This document shows positions 26,525-35,038 of a stretch of 64,000 nucleotides of DNA, in pieces. Numbering within the stretch: position 1 is the first letter of the stretch; every line of letters begins with the position of its first letter. Below the pieces are notes generated by a model. It was given only the letters and a program-made list of their open reading frames with translations. It was not told the DNA's origin and did not search any database. Position numbers and translations under genes: made by a program. The DNA is from Paenibacillus herberti (GTDB taxonomy: Bacteria > Bacillota > Bacilli > Paenibacillales > Paenibacillaceae): the NCBI RefSeq assembly GCF_002233675.1, contig NZ_NMUQ01000002.1:248001-312000 (forward strand), in the 5' to 3' direction.

Positions 26525-27835
26525 ATGAACTCCAGCACCCCTTCCCCACAAGACCCAATTCACGTGCCTGCCCAAAGCCATGAGCCTATTGTCAGGATTC
26601 CGCTGGAGGAGATCATGCATGCGCAAATGACGCTTAATGAGGTCATTACCCGCACCCCGCTCCAGCATAATCGCGTGCTTTCGGGCCGTTATAACTGTAA
26701 TGTTCTGCTCAAGCGGGAGGATCTTCAGGTGGTCCGCTCCTTTAAGATTCGCGGCGCTTATCACCGTATCCGCACCTTGCCTCCAGAAGAGCTTGTCAAA
26801 GGGGTTGTCTGTGCCAGCGCCGGCAACCATGCCCAAGGTGTGGCCTACTCCTGTCAGACGCTCGGCATTCGCGGAAAGATTTTCATGCCTAGCACGACGC
26901 CACGTCAAAAGGTGACGCAGGTGGAGTTTTTTGGCGGCAGCCAGGTGGACATTGTACTCATTGGCGACACGTATGACGATGCCTACGCGGAAGCAGTCAA
27001 ACAATGCGAGCGCTCTGGCGCCGCCTTCATCCATCCGTTCGACGACCCGGCCATCATCGCTGGAAACGGCACAGTTGGCAAAGAAATCATGGATGCAACC
27101 GACACCTTACCAGACTACGTGTTCGTTACTGTCGGTGGAGGTGGTCTGGCCGCAGGCGTCGCTTCCTATATTAAAGCTGTTTCGCCGCGTACCCGCATTA
27201 TCGGCGTAGAGCCAGAGGGAGCTGCCTCGCTGGAAATGTCGCTGCGCGCCGGAAAAGTGACGCCGCTTGATACGATCGACAAGTTCGTCGACGGCGCAGC
27301 AGTCAAACGCATTGGCGATTTGACCTTTGCCATCTGCCGCGAACTGCTCGACGATGTTGTGCTTGTGCCGGAAGGCAAAGCATGTACAACACTGCTGAGC
27401 CTGTACAACGAAAATGCAATCGTTGCCGAGCCGGCCGGTGCGCTTGCGGTGGCCGCCCTGGATTTGTATCGCGAAGAGATAGAGGGCAAAACAGTCGTTT
27501 GCATCATCAGCGGAGGCAACAACGATGTCGATCGGATGCAGGAAATGAAAGAGCGCTCCCTCATTTATGAGGGGTTGAAGCATTATTTTACCGTCAACTT
27601 CCCTCAGCGTACGGGCGCGCTTCGTGAGTTTTTGGACGAGGTGCTCGGTCCGAACGACGACATCGTTCGGTTCGAGTACACCAAAACGCATAACAAGGAG
27701 AACGGTCCCGCACTCGTCGGCATCGAGCTGAAGTACCGCGAGGACTACAGCGGCTTGATCGGCCGCATGAAGGCCAGAGGTTATCAGTTCGTCGAGCTGA
27801 ACAAGGACCCAGTGTTGTTTGATCTGTTGATTTGA
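26525..27835 (+). CDS. ilvA: Threonine ammonia-lyase (deaminase), biosynthetic
   Basis: PLP enzyme converting threonine to 2-oxobutanoate, first step to isoleucine. 436 residues, the length of the Bacillus-type enzyme with one ACT-like regulatory domain. PLP Lys is in RSFKIRGAY, the Gly-rich phosphate loop is VTVGGGGLAAG, and SAGNHAQG and SGGNNDVDRM are typical. The C-terminal regulatory part (HYFTVNFPQRTGALREFLDE and the GLIGRMKARGY end) should sense isoleucine. Start chosen at the ATG with GGAAAGGAAG upstream. Solitary; followed by a long repeat array. Confidence 0.94.
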   Translation: MNSSTPSPQDPIHVPAQSHEPIVRIPLEEIMHAQMTLNEVITRTPLQHNRVLSGRYNCNVLLKREDLQVVRSFKIRGAYHRIRTLPPEELVKGVVCASAGNHAQGVAYSCQTLGIRGKIFMPSTTPRQKVTQVEFFGGSQVDIVLIGDTYDDAYAEAVKQCERSGAAFIHPFDDPAIIAGNGTVGKEIMDATDTLPDYVFVTVGGGGLAAGVASYIKAVSPRTRIIGVEPEGAASLEMSLRAGKVTPLDTIDKFVDGAAVKRIGDLTFAICRELLDDVVLVPEGKACTTLLSLYNENAIVAEPAGALAVAALDLYREEIEGKTVVCIISGGNNDVDRMQEMKERSLIYEGLKHYFTVNFPQRTGALREFLDEVLGPNDDIVRFEYTKTHNKENGPALVGIELKYREDYSGLIGRMKARGYQFVELNKDPVLFDLLI

Positions 27836-27864
27836 TGGATTTGAAGGGTTAGTGCGGATTGCCG

Positions 27865-28331
27865 CGCTCGTACGCGAGTGATCTGGCGAGCTTGTATGCG
27901 AGTGATCTAGTATGCGAGTGATCTGGCGAGCTTGTACGCGAGTGTTCTAGCGAGCTCGTACGCGAGTGATCTGGCGAGCTTGTACGCGAGTGATCTTGTA
28001 TGCGAGTGATCTAGCGAGCTCGTACGCGAGTGATCTGGCGAGCTTGTACGCGAGTGATCTAGCGAGCTCGTACGCGAGTGATCTGGCGAGCTTGTACGCG
28101 AGTGATCTAGCGAGCTCGTACGCGAGTGATCTTGTATGCGAGTGATCTAGTCAGCTTGTATGTGAGTGATCTAGTCAGCTTGTATGTGAGTGATCTAGTC
28201 AGCTTGTATGTGAGTGATCTAGTCAGCTTGTACGCGAGTGATCTGGCGAGCTCGTACGCGAGTGATCTAGCGAGCTCGTACGCGAGTGATCTATTCAGCT
28301 TGTATGTGAGTGATCTAGTCAGCTTGTACGC
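27865..28331. repeat. 24-bp tandem array, about 20 units
   Basis: Unit about GATCTAGCGAGC-TCGTACGCGAGT with variants (GG for AG, CTTG for CTCG, ATGTGAGT for ACGCGAGT); some units are shortened. Each contains CTCG-TACG-CGAG, a small hairpin. Because 24 is a multiple of three, both strands show open repetitive frames, judged non-coding for lack of ribosome-binding sites. The first copies begin 30 bases after the ilvA stop. Confidence 0.9.
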
Positions 28332-28361
28332 CAAATAAAGAGGCTCGTTGCTCAAAGCTTA

Positions 28362-28394
28362 ATGCCCGCTCTCCGAACCCTCGGAAGCGGGCAT
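28362..28394. terminator. Stem-loop after the 24-bp array
   Basis: ATGCCCGCT pairs with AGCGGGCAT, with inner TCCGA/TCGGA. T-tracts are weak on both sides; it is the first hairpin after ilvA and may end its transcript. Confidence 0.5.
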
Positions 28395-28419
28395 CTCTAT
28401 TTCCGGGACGGGGCAAGAC

Positions 28420-29320
28420 TCAAGTAACTTCGACTTCTTCCTTGGCTCGTCAGGGCCACTTTTGACGCGCTCAAGTAGCTTTGACTACTTGCTTTGGCTC
28501 GGCGGAGCCGCTTTCGGCGCGCTCAAGTAGCTTTGACTACTTGATTGGCTCATCGAGGCCGCTTTAGGCGCGCTCAAGTAGCTTTGACTACTTGATTGGC
28601 TCATCGAGGCCGCTTTAGGCGCGCTCAAGTAACTTTGACTACTTGATGAGCTCGATGGAGCCGCTTTAGGCGCGCTCAAGTAGCTTTGACTACTTGATTG
28701 GCTCGGCGGAGCCGCTTTCCGCGCGCTCAAGTAGCTTTGACTACTTGATTGGCTCATCGAGGCCGCTTTAGGCGCGCTCAAGTAACTTTGACTACTTGAT
28801 GAGCTCGATGGAGCCGCTTTCGGCGCGCTCAAGTAGCTTTGACTACTTGATTGGCTCGGCGGAGCCGCTTTCGACGCGCTCAAGTAGCTTTGACTACTTG
28901 ATTGGCTCGTCAGGACCGATTACGACGCGCTCAAGTAGCTTTGACTACTTGATTGGCTCATCGAGGCCGCTTTAAGCGCGCTCAAGTAACTTTGACTACT
29001 TGATGAGCTCGATGGAGCCGCTTTAGGCGCGCTCAAGTAACTTTGACTACTTGATGAGCTCGATGGAGCCGCTTTCGACGCGCTCAAGTAGCTTTGACTA
29101 CTTGATTGGCTCGGCGGAGCCGCTTTCAGCGCTCTCAAGTAGCTTTGACTACTTGATGAGCTCGATGGAGCCGCTTTCGGCGCGCTCAAGTAGCTTTGAC
29201 TACTTGATTGGCTCGATGGAGCCGCTTTCGGCGCGCTCAAGTAGCTCTGACTACTTGATTGGCCCGTCGGAGCCACTTTTGACTCGCTCAAGTAGCTTTG
29301 ACTACTCGGTCTGATTATCA
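28420..29320. repeat. 51-bp tandem array of hairpin units, 18 copies
   Basis: Copies start at 28420, 28470, 28522 and then every 51 bp to 29287. Each holds the near-perfect inverted repeat CAAGTAGCTTTGACTACTTG (7-bp arms) followed by a variable 31-bp part in a few types. On the minus strand the units read as a 17-residue repeat QSSSQSYLSAPKAAPPS, broken by one nonsense codon near 28917 (AAA to TAA) and a one-base insertion near 28490. Two related units lie at 50570-50669. Confidence 0.92.
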
Positions 29321-29336
29321 GCAACGCTTCTCCCAA

Positions 29337-30017
29337 TCAATTTCTATCCAACATACTCTGATTATAAATGTATCTACAAACTCGAGAGCCATTGGATATC
29401 GCTTTTATTTTCCCAACCAACGATAATTTCCTTAGGTATTTGATTGCTGTCTTTTCATGGATACCTACTTCTTTCGCTACTTTGTAAGGATAAATCGCAG
29501 TACTTTGTTGCCTAATGTAGTTGAGCAAATTAGATTCAATTTTAGACACATTTGCTTTTTCTTGATTCGTTGCCAAATAGGGCTGTAATAAGTTTTTCAT
29601 CATGGATCGAATCAGTTGAGGCTCGTGGTTGAGTGTATCGTAGGGAATGGAGATGTTACGGTAACCAAGTGTTTGCAAATAAAGCTCTCTCATAAGTTCC
29701 CGGCTATATTTTGTACGATCCGTCTGCTGCACATGGGGGCCATAGCCTTTCACATCAATGTTAAATCGGTGGATGCCGGCCAACCATACAAAGTCCAAGT
29801 AACAAGGAGCCCCTCTCCAGTCGACTATCTCGTACTCGGGATGAAGATTGTCAAAGTTGCCGAACAGGGGCCACCAAACCTCACGTAGAAAAAGGATCTC
29901 ACCATGGGAATGCCCTCTTCTGAGCCGGTCCCTCCTTTCCCCTTTGCGAGCTTTAAGATGTTGGTTAAGCCATTTTTCATGAGCTTGATCGAATCCGCTG
30001 AAATCAATAGCTTTCAT
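29337..30017 (-). CDS. PD-(D/E)XK nuclease-like protein with C-terminal winged helix
   Basis: 226 residues. The middle resembles DUF559/Vsr-type endonuclease folds: Glu40 in HSHGEILFL, Asp75 in CYLDFVWLAG and the D-x-K pair at 88-90 in FNIDVKGYG, then YSRELMRELYLQTLGYRNISIPYD, typical of the last strand and helix of that fold. Residues 165-215 form a winged helix (YPYKVAKEVGIHEKTAIKYL). No methyltransferase is adjacent. The ATG has AAGGAG nine bases before it. The gene is clearly AT-richer than its neighbours and lies between repeat arrays, suggesting acquisition. Role unknown: DNA repair, regulation or defence are possible. Confidence 0.7.
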   Translation of the reverse strand: MKAIDFSGFDQAHEKWLNQHLKARKGERRDRLRRGHSHGEILFLREVWWPLFGNFDNLHPEYEIVDWRGAPCYLDFVWLAGIHRFNIDVKGYGPHVQQTDRTKYSRELMRELYLQTLGYRNISIPYDTLNHEPQLIRSMMKNLLQPYLATNQEKANVSKIESNLLNYIRQQSTAIYPYKVAKEVGIHEKTAIKYLRKLSLVGKIKAISNGSRVCRYIYNQSMLDRN

Positions 30018-30045
30018 AGTCCACCACTCCTTCTCACTCACTGAT

Positions 30046-30165
30046 TTAGGAACAAAAAAAGTCCTGTCTCCGAACATTGATCGTTGTCTGCAAGTAGACC
30101 TCCTCCTAAGAGAAAGAAATCTTGCACACAAGATCAATGGGAAACAGGACGTTCTTCGTCACTGT
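30046..30165 (-). promoter_or_regulatory. Attenuator-like leader of the nuclease gene
   Basis: A long stem pairs GTCCTGT (30061-30067) with ACAGGAC (30144-30150), CATTGATC with GATCAATG (30132-30139), TTGT with ACAA and TGCAAG with CTTGCA (30121-30126). Read leftward it ends in seven T residues (30054-30060), i.e. an intrinsic terminator 5' of the nuclease. In its loop lies AGGAGGAGG (30099-30107) followed at five bases by a TTG that opens a 15-codon frame ending at 30046, across the descending arm. Confidence 0.6.
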
Positions 30166-30228
30166 GATATTGCAATAGCTACACTTAGATTTTAGTTTGA
30201 CTGTCGGAAGTCCGCAAGAGCTTAAATG

Positions 30229-30390
30229 TGTTCATAGTGTTCATAGTGTTCATAGTGTTCATAGTGTTCATAGTGTTCATAGTGTTCATAGTGTTCATAG
30301 TGTTCATAGTGTTCATAGTGTTCATAGTGTTCATAGTGTTCATAGCGTTCATAGTGTTCATAGTGTTCATAGTGTTCAATGTGTTCATAG
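30229..30390. repeat. 9-bp tandem array (TGTTCATAG)n, about 18 units
   Basis: Nearly perfect units; one reads CGTTCATAG and the spacing breaks once near 30379. It lies just past the ppsR stop. Period nine gives open frames on both strands (VHS and MNT repeats), considered non-coding. Confidence 0.92.
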
Positions 30391-30404
30391 TGCTCAAGCA
30401 CTCA

Positions 30405-31223
30405 TCACGCCCGGATCACATGTTTGCGAGCATCGAGAATAATACCGGCCGTCTCCTCAATAGCGCGGTCCGTCACATCCACGATCAGGCAGCCAAGCTG
30501 GCGAAAAAGAGTCCGCGCATGCTCCAGCTCCTCCGCCACACGCTCCAGGCTAGCGTAGCTAACACCGGAGGGCAAGCCCATACTTTTCAGCCGCTCAATG
30601 CGGATGCTGATTAGCTTTTCCGGGTCCATCGTCAGTCCGACGAAACGACCGCGCGGTACGCGGAACAGCTCTTCGGGCGGTTTCACCTCAGGCACGAGCG
30701 GATAGTTTGCTACTTTGTAGCCTTTGTGAGCGAGATAGATGCCAAGTGGAGTTTTGGATGTACGGGAAACGCCGAGTAAAATCAGATCCGCATCGCCCCA
30801 GCCGACAATATGCTGCCCGTCGTCCGACTTGACCGTGAACTCAACGGCTTCGACCCGGTTGAAGTAATCCTCATCCATCCGATGCAGCAATCCGGCCTGC
30901 TGTTTGGGTGCTGAGTTGAACGTCCGCACGAAGCCTTCCATGACAGGCCCCATAACATCGACCGCAGAGACACCTAGACGGACCGATTCCTGTCTGATCA
31001 TCTCGCGCAGCTCCGGAAGCACCAGTGTATATACCACGAAACTGCCGATTGCAGCGGCATGCTCCATCAACTGGCGGATCTCATCTTCAGATTTGACGTT
31101 CGCCCAACGCTCCAACTGAACGGATTGCGCCTCGAACTGCTTAAGAGTTGCCCGGACGACCGTCTCCGCTGTCTCTCCCGCAGAATCAGAGCAGACTAAA
31201 ATCCTCTTCATCTCTTCGTTCAA
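30405..31223 (-). CDS. yqfL: PPDK/PEP-synthase regulatory protein (kinase-phosphorylase, DUF299)
   Basis: Bifunctional enzyme that switches pyruvate phosphate dikinase (or PEP synthase) off by ADP-dependent phosphorylation of the Thr next to the catalytic His, and on by Pi-dependent dephosphorylation. 272 residues; visible are CSDSAGETAETVVRA, the P-loop-like GVSRTSKTPLGIYLAHKG and DVTDRAIEETAGIIL. TTG start after GGGGGCGGG. Last gene of the gluconeogenic block; its probable substrate is encoded two genes upstream. In B. subtilis the homologue yqfL is cotranscribed with ccpN, as here. Confidence 0.93.
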   Translation of the reverse strand: MNEEMKRILVCSDSAGETAETVVRATLKQFEAQSVQLERWANVKSEDEIRQLMEHAAAIGSFVVYTLVLPELREMIRQESVRLGVSAVDVMGPVMEGFVRTFNSAPKQQAGLLHRMDEDYFNRVEAVEFTVKSDDGQHIVGWGDADLILLGVSRTSKTPLGIYLAHKGYKVANYPLVPEVKPPEELFRVPRGRFVGLTMDPEKLISIRIERLKSMGLPSGVSYASLERVAEELEHARTLFRQLGCLIVDVTDRAIEETAGIILDARKHVIRA

Positions 31224-31269
31224 GTTTTATCCCGCCCCCTAGCCGTCTCGCTCTCGCCTGGACCTATGT

Positions 31270-31950
31270 TTAATTCCTAGCGGAAGCCTCATAAAAAAGC
31301 CGCATTACCGTCGTTTTCGTAATACGCCCGACGGCTTCTAGCCCTGCATCCGGTCCGCCCTGACGAGGCTGGACAATCGGCACCCCATCGATCTCGCGGG
31401 CAATCATGATCGCCATTGCGTCGCGCACCGTATGCTGGGGCGTGATCGTCGCCAGATTAGACAGGCGAGTCATCACCAGTCCAAGCGGCATAGACGAAGC
31501 CTGCGGATTGCCAATCGCAACCTTGAGCAAGTCCTTGCGCGAAACAATACCCGCCAAACGTCCCTCGGCATCGACAACAGTAAGGCTGCCTACATTTTCC
31601 AGAAACAATGCCACAACAGCATCACTGACCGTCGCAGTCTCACGGAGTACAACCGGAACCTCCATAATTTCGCGCACTGGCAGCATAGCTGCATCGGCAG
31701 CTCCGTCCGGGCCCGATTCGCTCCCGCCGTCCTTACCTAGAAAATAGCCGACTTTAGGCTTGGCATCCAAGTAACCGAGCATGACGAGCAGGCCGAGGTC
31801 GGAGCGGATCGTTGGACGCGTCACCCCGAGCAGCTCAGCGATCTGCTCTCCCGTAATCGGAGCACGCCTGCGGACCGTTTCCACGATCTTTTTTTGCCGC
31901 GTTGTTAGTTTGATCGCCGTTCCCTCCGCTCGCTTCATCTTCTCCACCAT
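31270..31950 (-). CDS. ccpN: CcpN-type repressor of gluconeogenic genes (HTH plus CBS pair)
   Basis: 226 residues: N-terminal winged helix (KLTTRQKKIVETVRRRAPIT, GEQIAELLGVTRPTIRSDLG), LDAKPKVGYFLG hinge, and two CBS domains (VVLFLENVGSLTVVDAEG-like first repeat and ARDAMAIMIAREIDGVPIV-like second). B. subtilis CcpN represses gapB, pckA and the sRNA SR1 during glycolytic growth, sensing ATP and ADP. The start is uncertain: the ATG at 31948-31950 is used, but one four codons later is as good. Only 22 bases after the PPDK stop. Confidence 0.9.
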   Translation of the reverse strand: MVEKMKRAEGTAIKLTTRQKKIVETVRRRAPITGEQIAELLGVTRPTIRSDLGLLVMLGYLDAKPKVGYFLGKDGGSESGPDGAADAAMLPVREIMEVPVVLRETATVSDAVVALFLENVGSLTVVDAEGRLAGIVSRKDLLKVAIGNPQASSMPLGLVMTRLSNLATITPQHTVRDAMAIMIAREIDGVPIVQPRQGGPDAGLEAVGRITKTTVMRLFYEASARN

Positions 31951-31972
31951 TGTACCCGATGCCGAAGGATTT

Positions 31973-34750
31973 TTACACCGGCACGGCTTCTTTGCGACCA
32001 GGCAGTGGATCAGCCTCAAGAACGGCTTGCGCCGCTGCAATGCGGGCCATCGGAATGCGATAAGGGGAGCAACTGACATAGTCGAGTCCGATCGCATGGC
32101 AAAAGAAAATCGATTCACGGTCGCCGCCATGCTCGCCGCAAATGCCGGTTTTAAGATCCGGTCGCACCGCGCGGCCGTTCTCCGCCGCCATCTGGATCAG
32201 TTGCCCAACACCGTCCGTGTCCAGCACCTGGAATGGGTTGCTCGGCAGTAGTTTGCGCTCCACATAACGGGCAAGGAACTTGCCCTCGGCGTCATCGCGA
32301 CTGTAGCCGTAAGTCATTTGCGTTAAATCATTGGTACCAAAGGAGAAAAAGTCCGCATGCACCGCGATCTGCCCCGCCGTCAGCGCCGCTCTCGGCACCT
32401 CGATCATCGTGCCGATGCGGATCGGCCGCGCCTCGCGCTGCTCCGCCGATAGCAGGCGGCGAGCGGTCTCCTCGACCTCCGCCCGCAGCAGTCCCAGCTC
32501 CGCGGCGGCGCCAACGAGCGGGATCATAATTTCCGCACGCACATCCACGCCCCGCTCCGCGCAGGCTGCCACTGCGCGGCATACTGCCTCCGCCTGCATC
32601 CGGTAAATTTCCGGATGCATAATGCCAAGGCGGCAGCCGCGCTGGCCGAGCATCGGATTCGTTTCGCGAAGCGCCTCCGAGCGCCGCAGCAGCCTTTGCA
32701 AGTGCAGCCGCTCCGCTTTTTCCGTTGTCGCATCCAGCTTGCGTTGCAGCTCCTCCCGTCCCGGAAGGAACTCATGCAGCGGCGGGTCCAGTAGCCGGAT
32801 CGTAACCGGTAAGCCGTCCATGGCCTCAAAAATGCCCTCGAAATCCTGCTGCTGCATCGGCAACAGCTCAGCCAGAGCATTCTCACGCTCAAGTTCTGTT
32901 TCAGCGGCGATCATCTGTTGCATGACTACCAGTCGTTCCGGCGCAAAAAACATATGCTCCGTGCGGCATAGCCCAATCCCCTGAGCGCCGAGTGAACGAG
33001 CGGTCCGGGCATCCTCCGGCGTATCTGCATTGGCATATACCGCCAGCCTGCGAATTTCGTCGGCCCAGCGCAGCACCTTAAGCAACTCCTCCGATGCAAC
33101 CGGCTCGCGAAGCGGCATCTGGCCTAGAATGACCCGGCCCGTGCTGCCATCCAGCGTCAGCCAGTCGCCTTCACGGATGAATGTGCTTGTGCCTTTGCCA
33201 GAAGCTGCAGCTGCACCTGCACCTGCACCTGCACCTGCACCTGCACCTGCACCTGTTCCTACACTTAAACTCGCAGCCACGCCTGTGCCTATTCCCCCAC
33301 GCACCGACATGCAGCGTGCATCCACATCAACTTCCAGCGCCTCGCAGCCGCAGATGGCCGGCTTGCCCATGCCACGCGCCACTACTGCGGCATGGCTCGT
33401 CATTCCGCCGCGACTCGTCAAAATGCCCTCCGCGGCGAGCACGCCGTGAATGTCATCCGGCGTCGTTTCCGGCCGGATTAGAATAACCGGCCGGCCCTCA
33501 CGGCTCCAGCTCTCAGCGGTATCCGCATCGAAAACAGCCATGCCGATTGCCGCCCCTGGCGAGGCCGGCAGCCCGCTTGCGAGCGGCTGCGCCCCGGCCG
33601 ACTCGTCGATGCCTCGGTGCAGCAGCTGCTCTAGATGAGGCAGCTCCACCCGCCGAACCGCTTCCTCACGGCTGATCCTGCCTTCGCGGACAAGATCAAC
33701 CGCAATGCGCAGAGCAGCTTGAGCATTGCGCTTGCCGCCGCGCGTTTGCAGCAAAAACAGCTTGTTATGCTCCACCGTAAACTCGATATCCTGCATATCG
33801 CCATAGCGCATCTCCAGCTTCGAGCACCATGTCTCCAGCTCGTCATATACTTCCGGCATAATGTTTTGCAGTTCTGCGATCGGGCGCGGAGTTCGCACTC
33901 CCGCAACCACGTCCTCTCCCTGCGCATTTACGAGGAACTCTCCGTAAAGACCCGGCTCTCCAGTAGAAGGATTACGCGTAAATACAACCCCTGTGCCGCA
34001 ATCGTCTCCTTTATTACCAAAAGCCATCTGCTGAATCGTCACGGCCGTTCCCTGCAAATCAGAAATTCGGTTGATCCCACGATAAATTCGAGCTCGCTGA
34101 TTGTTCCACGAACGGAATACCGCTTCCACAGCGAGCCTCAGCTGCTCCAATACATCTTGCGGGAACGGACGACCGGCAGCAGCAGCAACCGAATTCTTGT
34201 ACTGCTGGACCAGTTCTTGCCACGCAGCGCCACTCAATTGCTGATCCTCTGTGCAGCCGTGGTTGTGCTTGAGCTTTTCCAGCAACCGCTCGAACCGCCA
34301 GGAATCCAGTCCCAGCACAACTTCCCCGAACATCTGGATAAGGCGACGATAACAGTCGTAAGCAAAGCGCTCGTCTCCGGTCTGGGCCGCCAACGCTTCC
34401 ACCGTTTCATCGTTCAGGCCAAGGTTGAGGATCGTATCCATCATGCCCGGCATGGAGGCCACCGCCCCGGAGCGCACCGAAACGAGCAAGGGATCTACGC
34501 GGTCTCCTAGCCGCTGGCCCGTCTTCTCCTCCAGTCTGCTAAGCGCCTCTTGAATACTCGCCCACAGCTCTTCGGAAAAAACTTCGCCATCACGGAAATA
34601 GTCCATACAAGCCTCCGTCGTAACGGTAAAACCGGGGGGCACAGGAACACCGGCCGCTGTCATCTCTGCCAGATTAGCCCCTTTGCCTCCTAGCAGGTTT
34701 TTCATGCCGAAATGGCCTTCCTCGAAAAAATAAACCTTCCGCTCCGCCAT
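31973..34750 (-). CDS. ppdK: Pyruvate phosphate dikinase
   Basis: Interconverts pyruvate + ATP + Pi and PEP + AMP + PPi, bypassing pyruvate kinase. 925 residues in standard order: ATP-grasp domain (GGKGANLAEM, GTGVVFTRNPSTGE), swivelling phospho-His domain (LTSRGGMTSHAAVVARGMGKP, with the regulatory Thr two residues before the catalytic His), and PEP/pyruvate TIM barrel ending GICGEHGGD with its catalytic Cys. Between swivelling motif and barrel an extra low-complexity stretch of about 35 residues (VGTGAGAGAGAGAGAGA) comes from a hexanucleotide expansion at 33215-33255. The ATG is three bases after the SR1P-like gene's stop. Confidence 0.95.
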   Translation of the reverse strand: MAERKVYFFEEGHFGMKNLLGGKGANLAEMTAAGVPVPPGFTVTTEACMDYFRDGEVFSEELWASIQEALSRLEEKTGQRLGDRVDPLLVSVRSGAVASMPGMMDTILNLGLNDETVEALAAQTGDERFAYDCYRRLIQMFGEVVLGLDSWRFERLLEKLKHNHGCTEDQQLSGAAWQELVQQYKNSVAAAAGRPFPQDVLEQLRLAVEAVFRSWNNQRARIYRGINRISDLQGTAVTIQQMAFGNKGDDCGTGVVFTRNPSTGEPGLYGEFLVNAQGEDVVAGVRTPRPIAELQNIMPEVYDELETWCSKLEMRYGDMQDIEFTVEHNKLFLLQTRGGKRNAQAALRIAVDLVREGRISREEAVRRVELPHLEQLLHRGIDESAGAQPLASGLPASPGAAIGMAVFDADTAESWSREGRPVILIRPETTPDDIHGVLAAEGILTSRGGMTSHAAVVARGMGKPAICGCEALEVDVDARCMSVRGGIGTGVAASLSVGTGAGAGAGAGAGAGAAAASGKGTSTFIREGDWLTLDGSTGRVILGQMPLREPVASEELLKVLRWADEIRRLAVYANADTPEDARTARSLGAQGIGLCRTEHMFFAPERLVVMQQMIAAETELERENALAELLPMQQQDFEGIFEAMDGLPVTIRLLDPPLHEFLPGREELQRKLDATTEKAERLHLQRLLRRSEALRETNPMLGQRGCRLGIMHPEIYRMQAEAVCRAVAACAERGVDVRAEIMIPLVGAAAELGLLRAEVEETARRLLSAEQREARPIRIGTMIEVPRAALTAGQIAVHADFFSFGTNDLTQMTYGYSRDDAEGKFLARYVERKLLPSNPFQVLDTDGVGQLIQMAAENGRAVRPDLKTGICGEHGGDRESIFFCHAIGLDYVSCSPYRIPMARIAAAQAVLEADPLPGRKEAVPV

Positions 34751-34753
34751 CCT

Positions 34754-34960
34754 CTATTCCTCCCCAGCCGATGCCACTACCGCTGCCATAACCGCTGCCG
34801 CTTCCGGCTGCAGCTCTCGACAGTTCAACGACTCGCAAAGACTATAAAAACGCCTGACTCTGTTCGTAGGAAGCGTATACATAATCTCATTGCAATTCCG
34901 GCACAGCACCAGACCGTATTCCAACTTGCTGCCCACCACAGCCGCTTGTTCCGCTTTCAT
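34754..34960 (-). CDS. SR1P-like small zinc-ribbon-type peptide
   Basis: 68 residues. The core YGLVLCRNCNEIMYTL, then RVRRFYSLC, aligns with B. subtilis SR1P (TIVCQDCNE, KVTTLYGTC), the peptide encoded by sRNA SR1 that binds glyceraldehyde-3-phosphate dehydrogenase GapA and stimulates RNase J1. Here it lacks the last Cys-rich tail and has an Ala-rich C-terminus (AAAVMAAVVASA). AAGGGGA precedes the ATG, and it is embedded in the gapB-ppdK operon. Since SR1 is a CcpN target in B. subtilis, finding its peptide family inside a CcpN-encoding operon is coherent. Confidence 0.65.
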   Translation of the reverse strand: MKAEQAAVVGSKLEYGLVLCRNCNEIMYTLPTNRVRRFYSLCESLNCRELQPEAAAVMAAVVASAGEE

Positions 34961-35038
34961 GTGCTCATCCCCTTTTGAGAATTAATGGTATAGGCCTTCC
35001 ATCCCGCTAACAGTCCAACGCGTTAAACATTCATCCTG

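Noticed and set aside
28107-28355. Coding frames through the 24-bp array on both strands
   Set aside because: Open frames arise because the period is a multiple of three; no proper start sites or family resemblance.
27865-29320. CRISPR arrays
   Set aside because: The units follow each other directly with no unique spacers and no cas genes; these are plain tandem repeats.
30185-30442. Coding frames through the 9-bp array (MNT and VHS repeats)
   Set aside because: Open in several frames by periodicity alone; no ribosome-binding site.
33635-34510. 291-codon rightward frame
   Set aside because: Antisense to well-conserved PPDK; lacks a start signal and family motifs.
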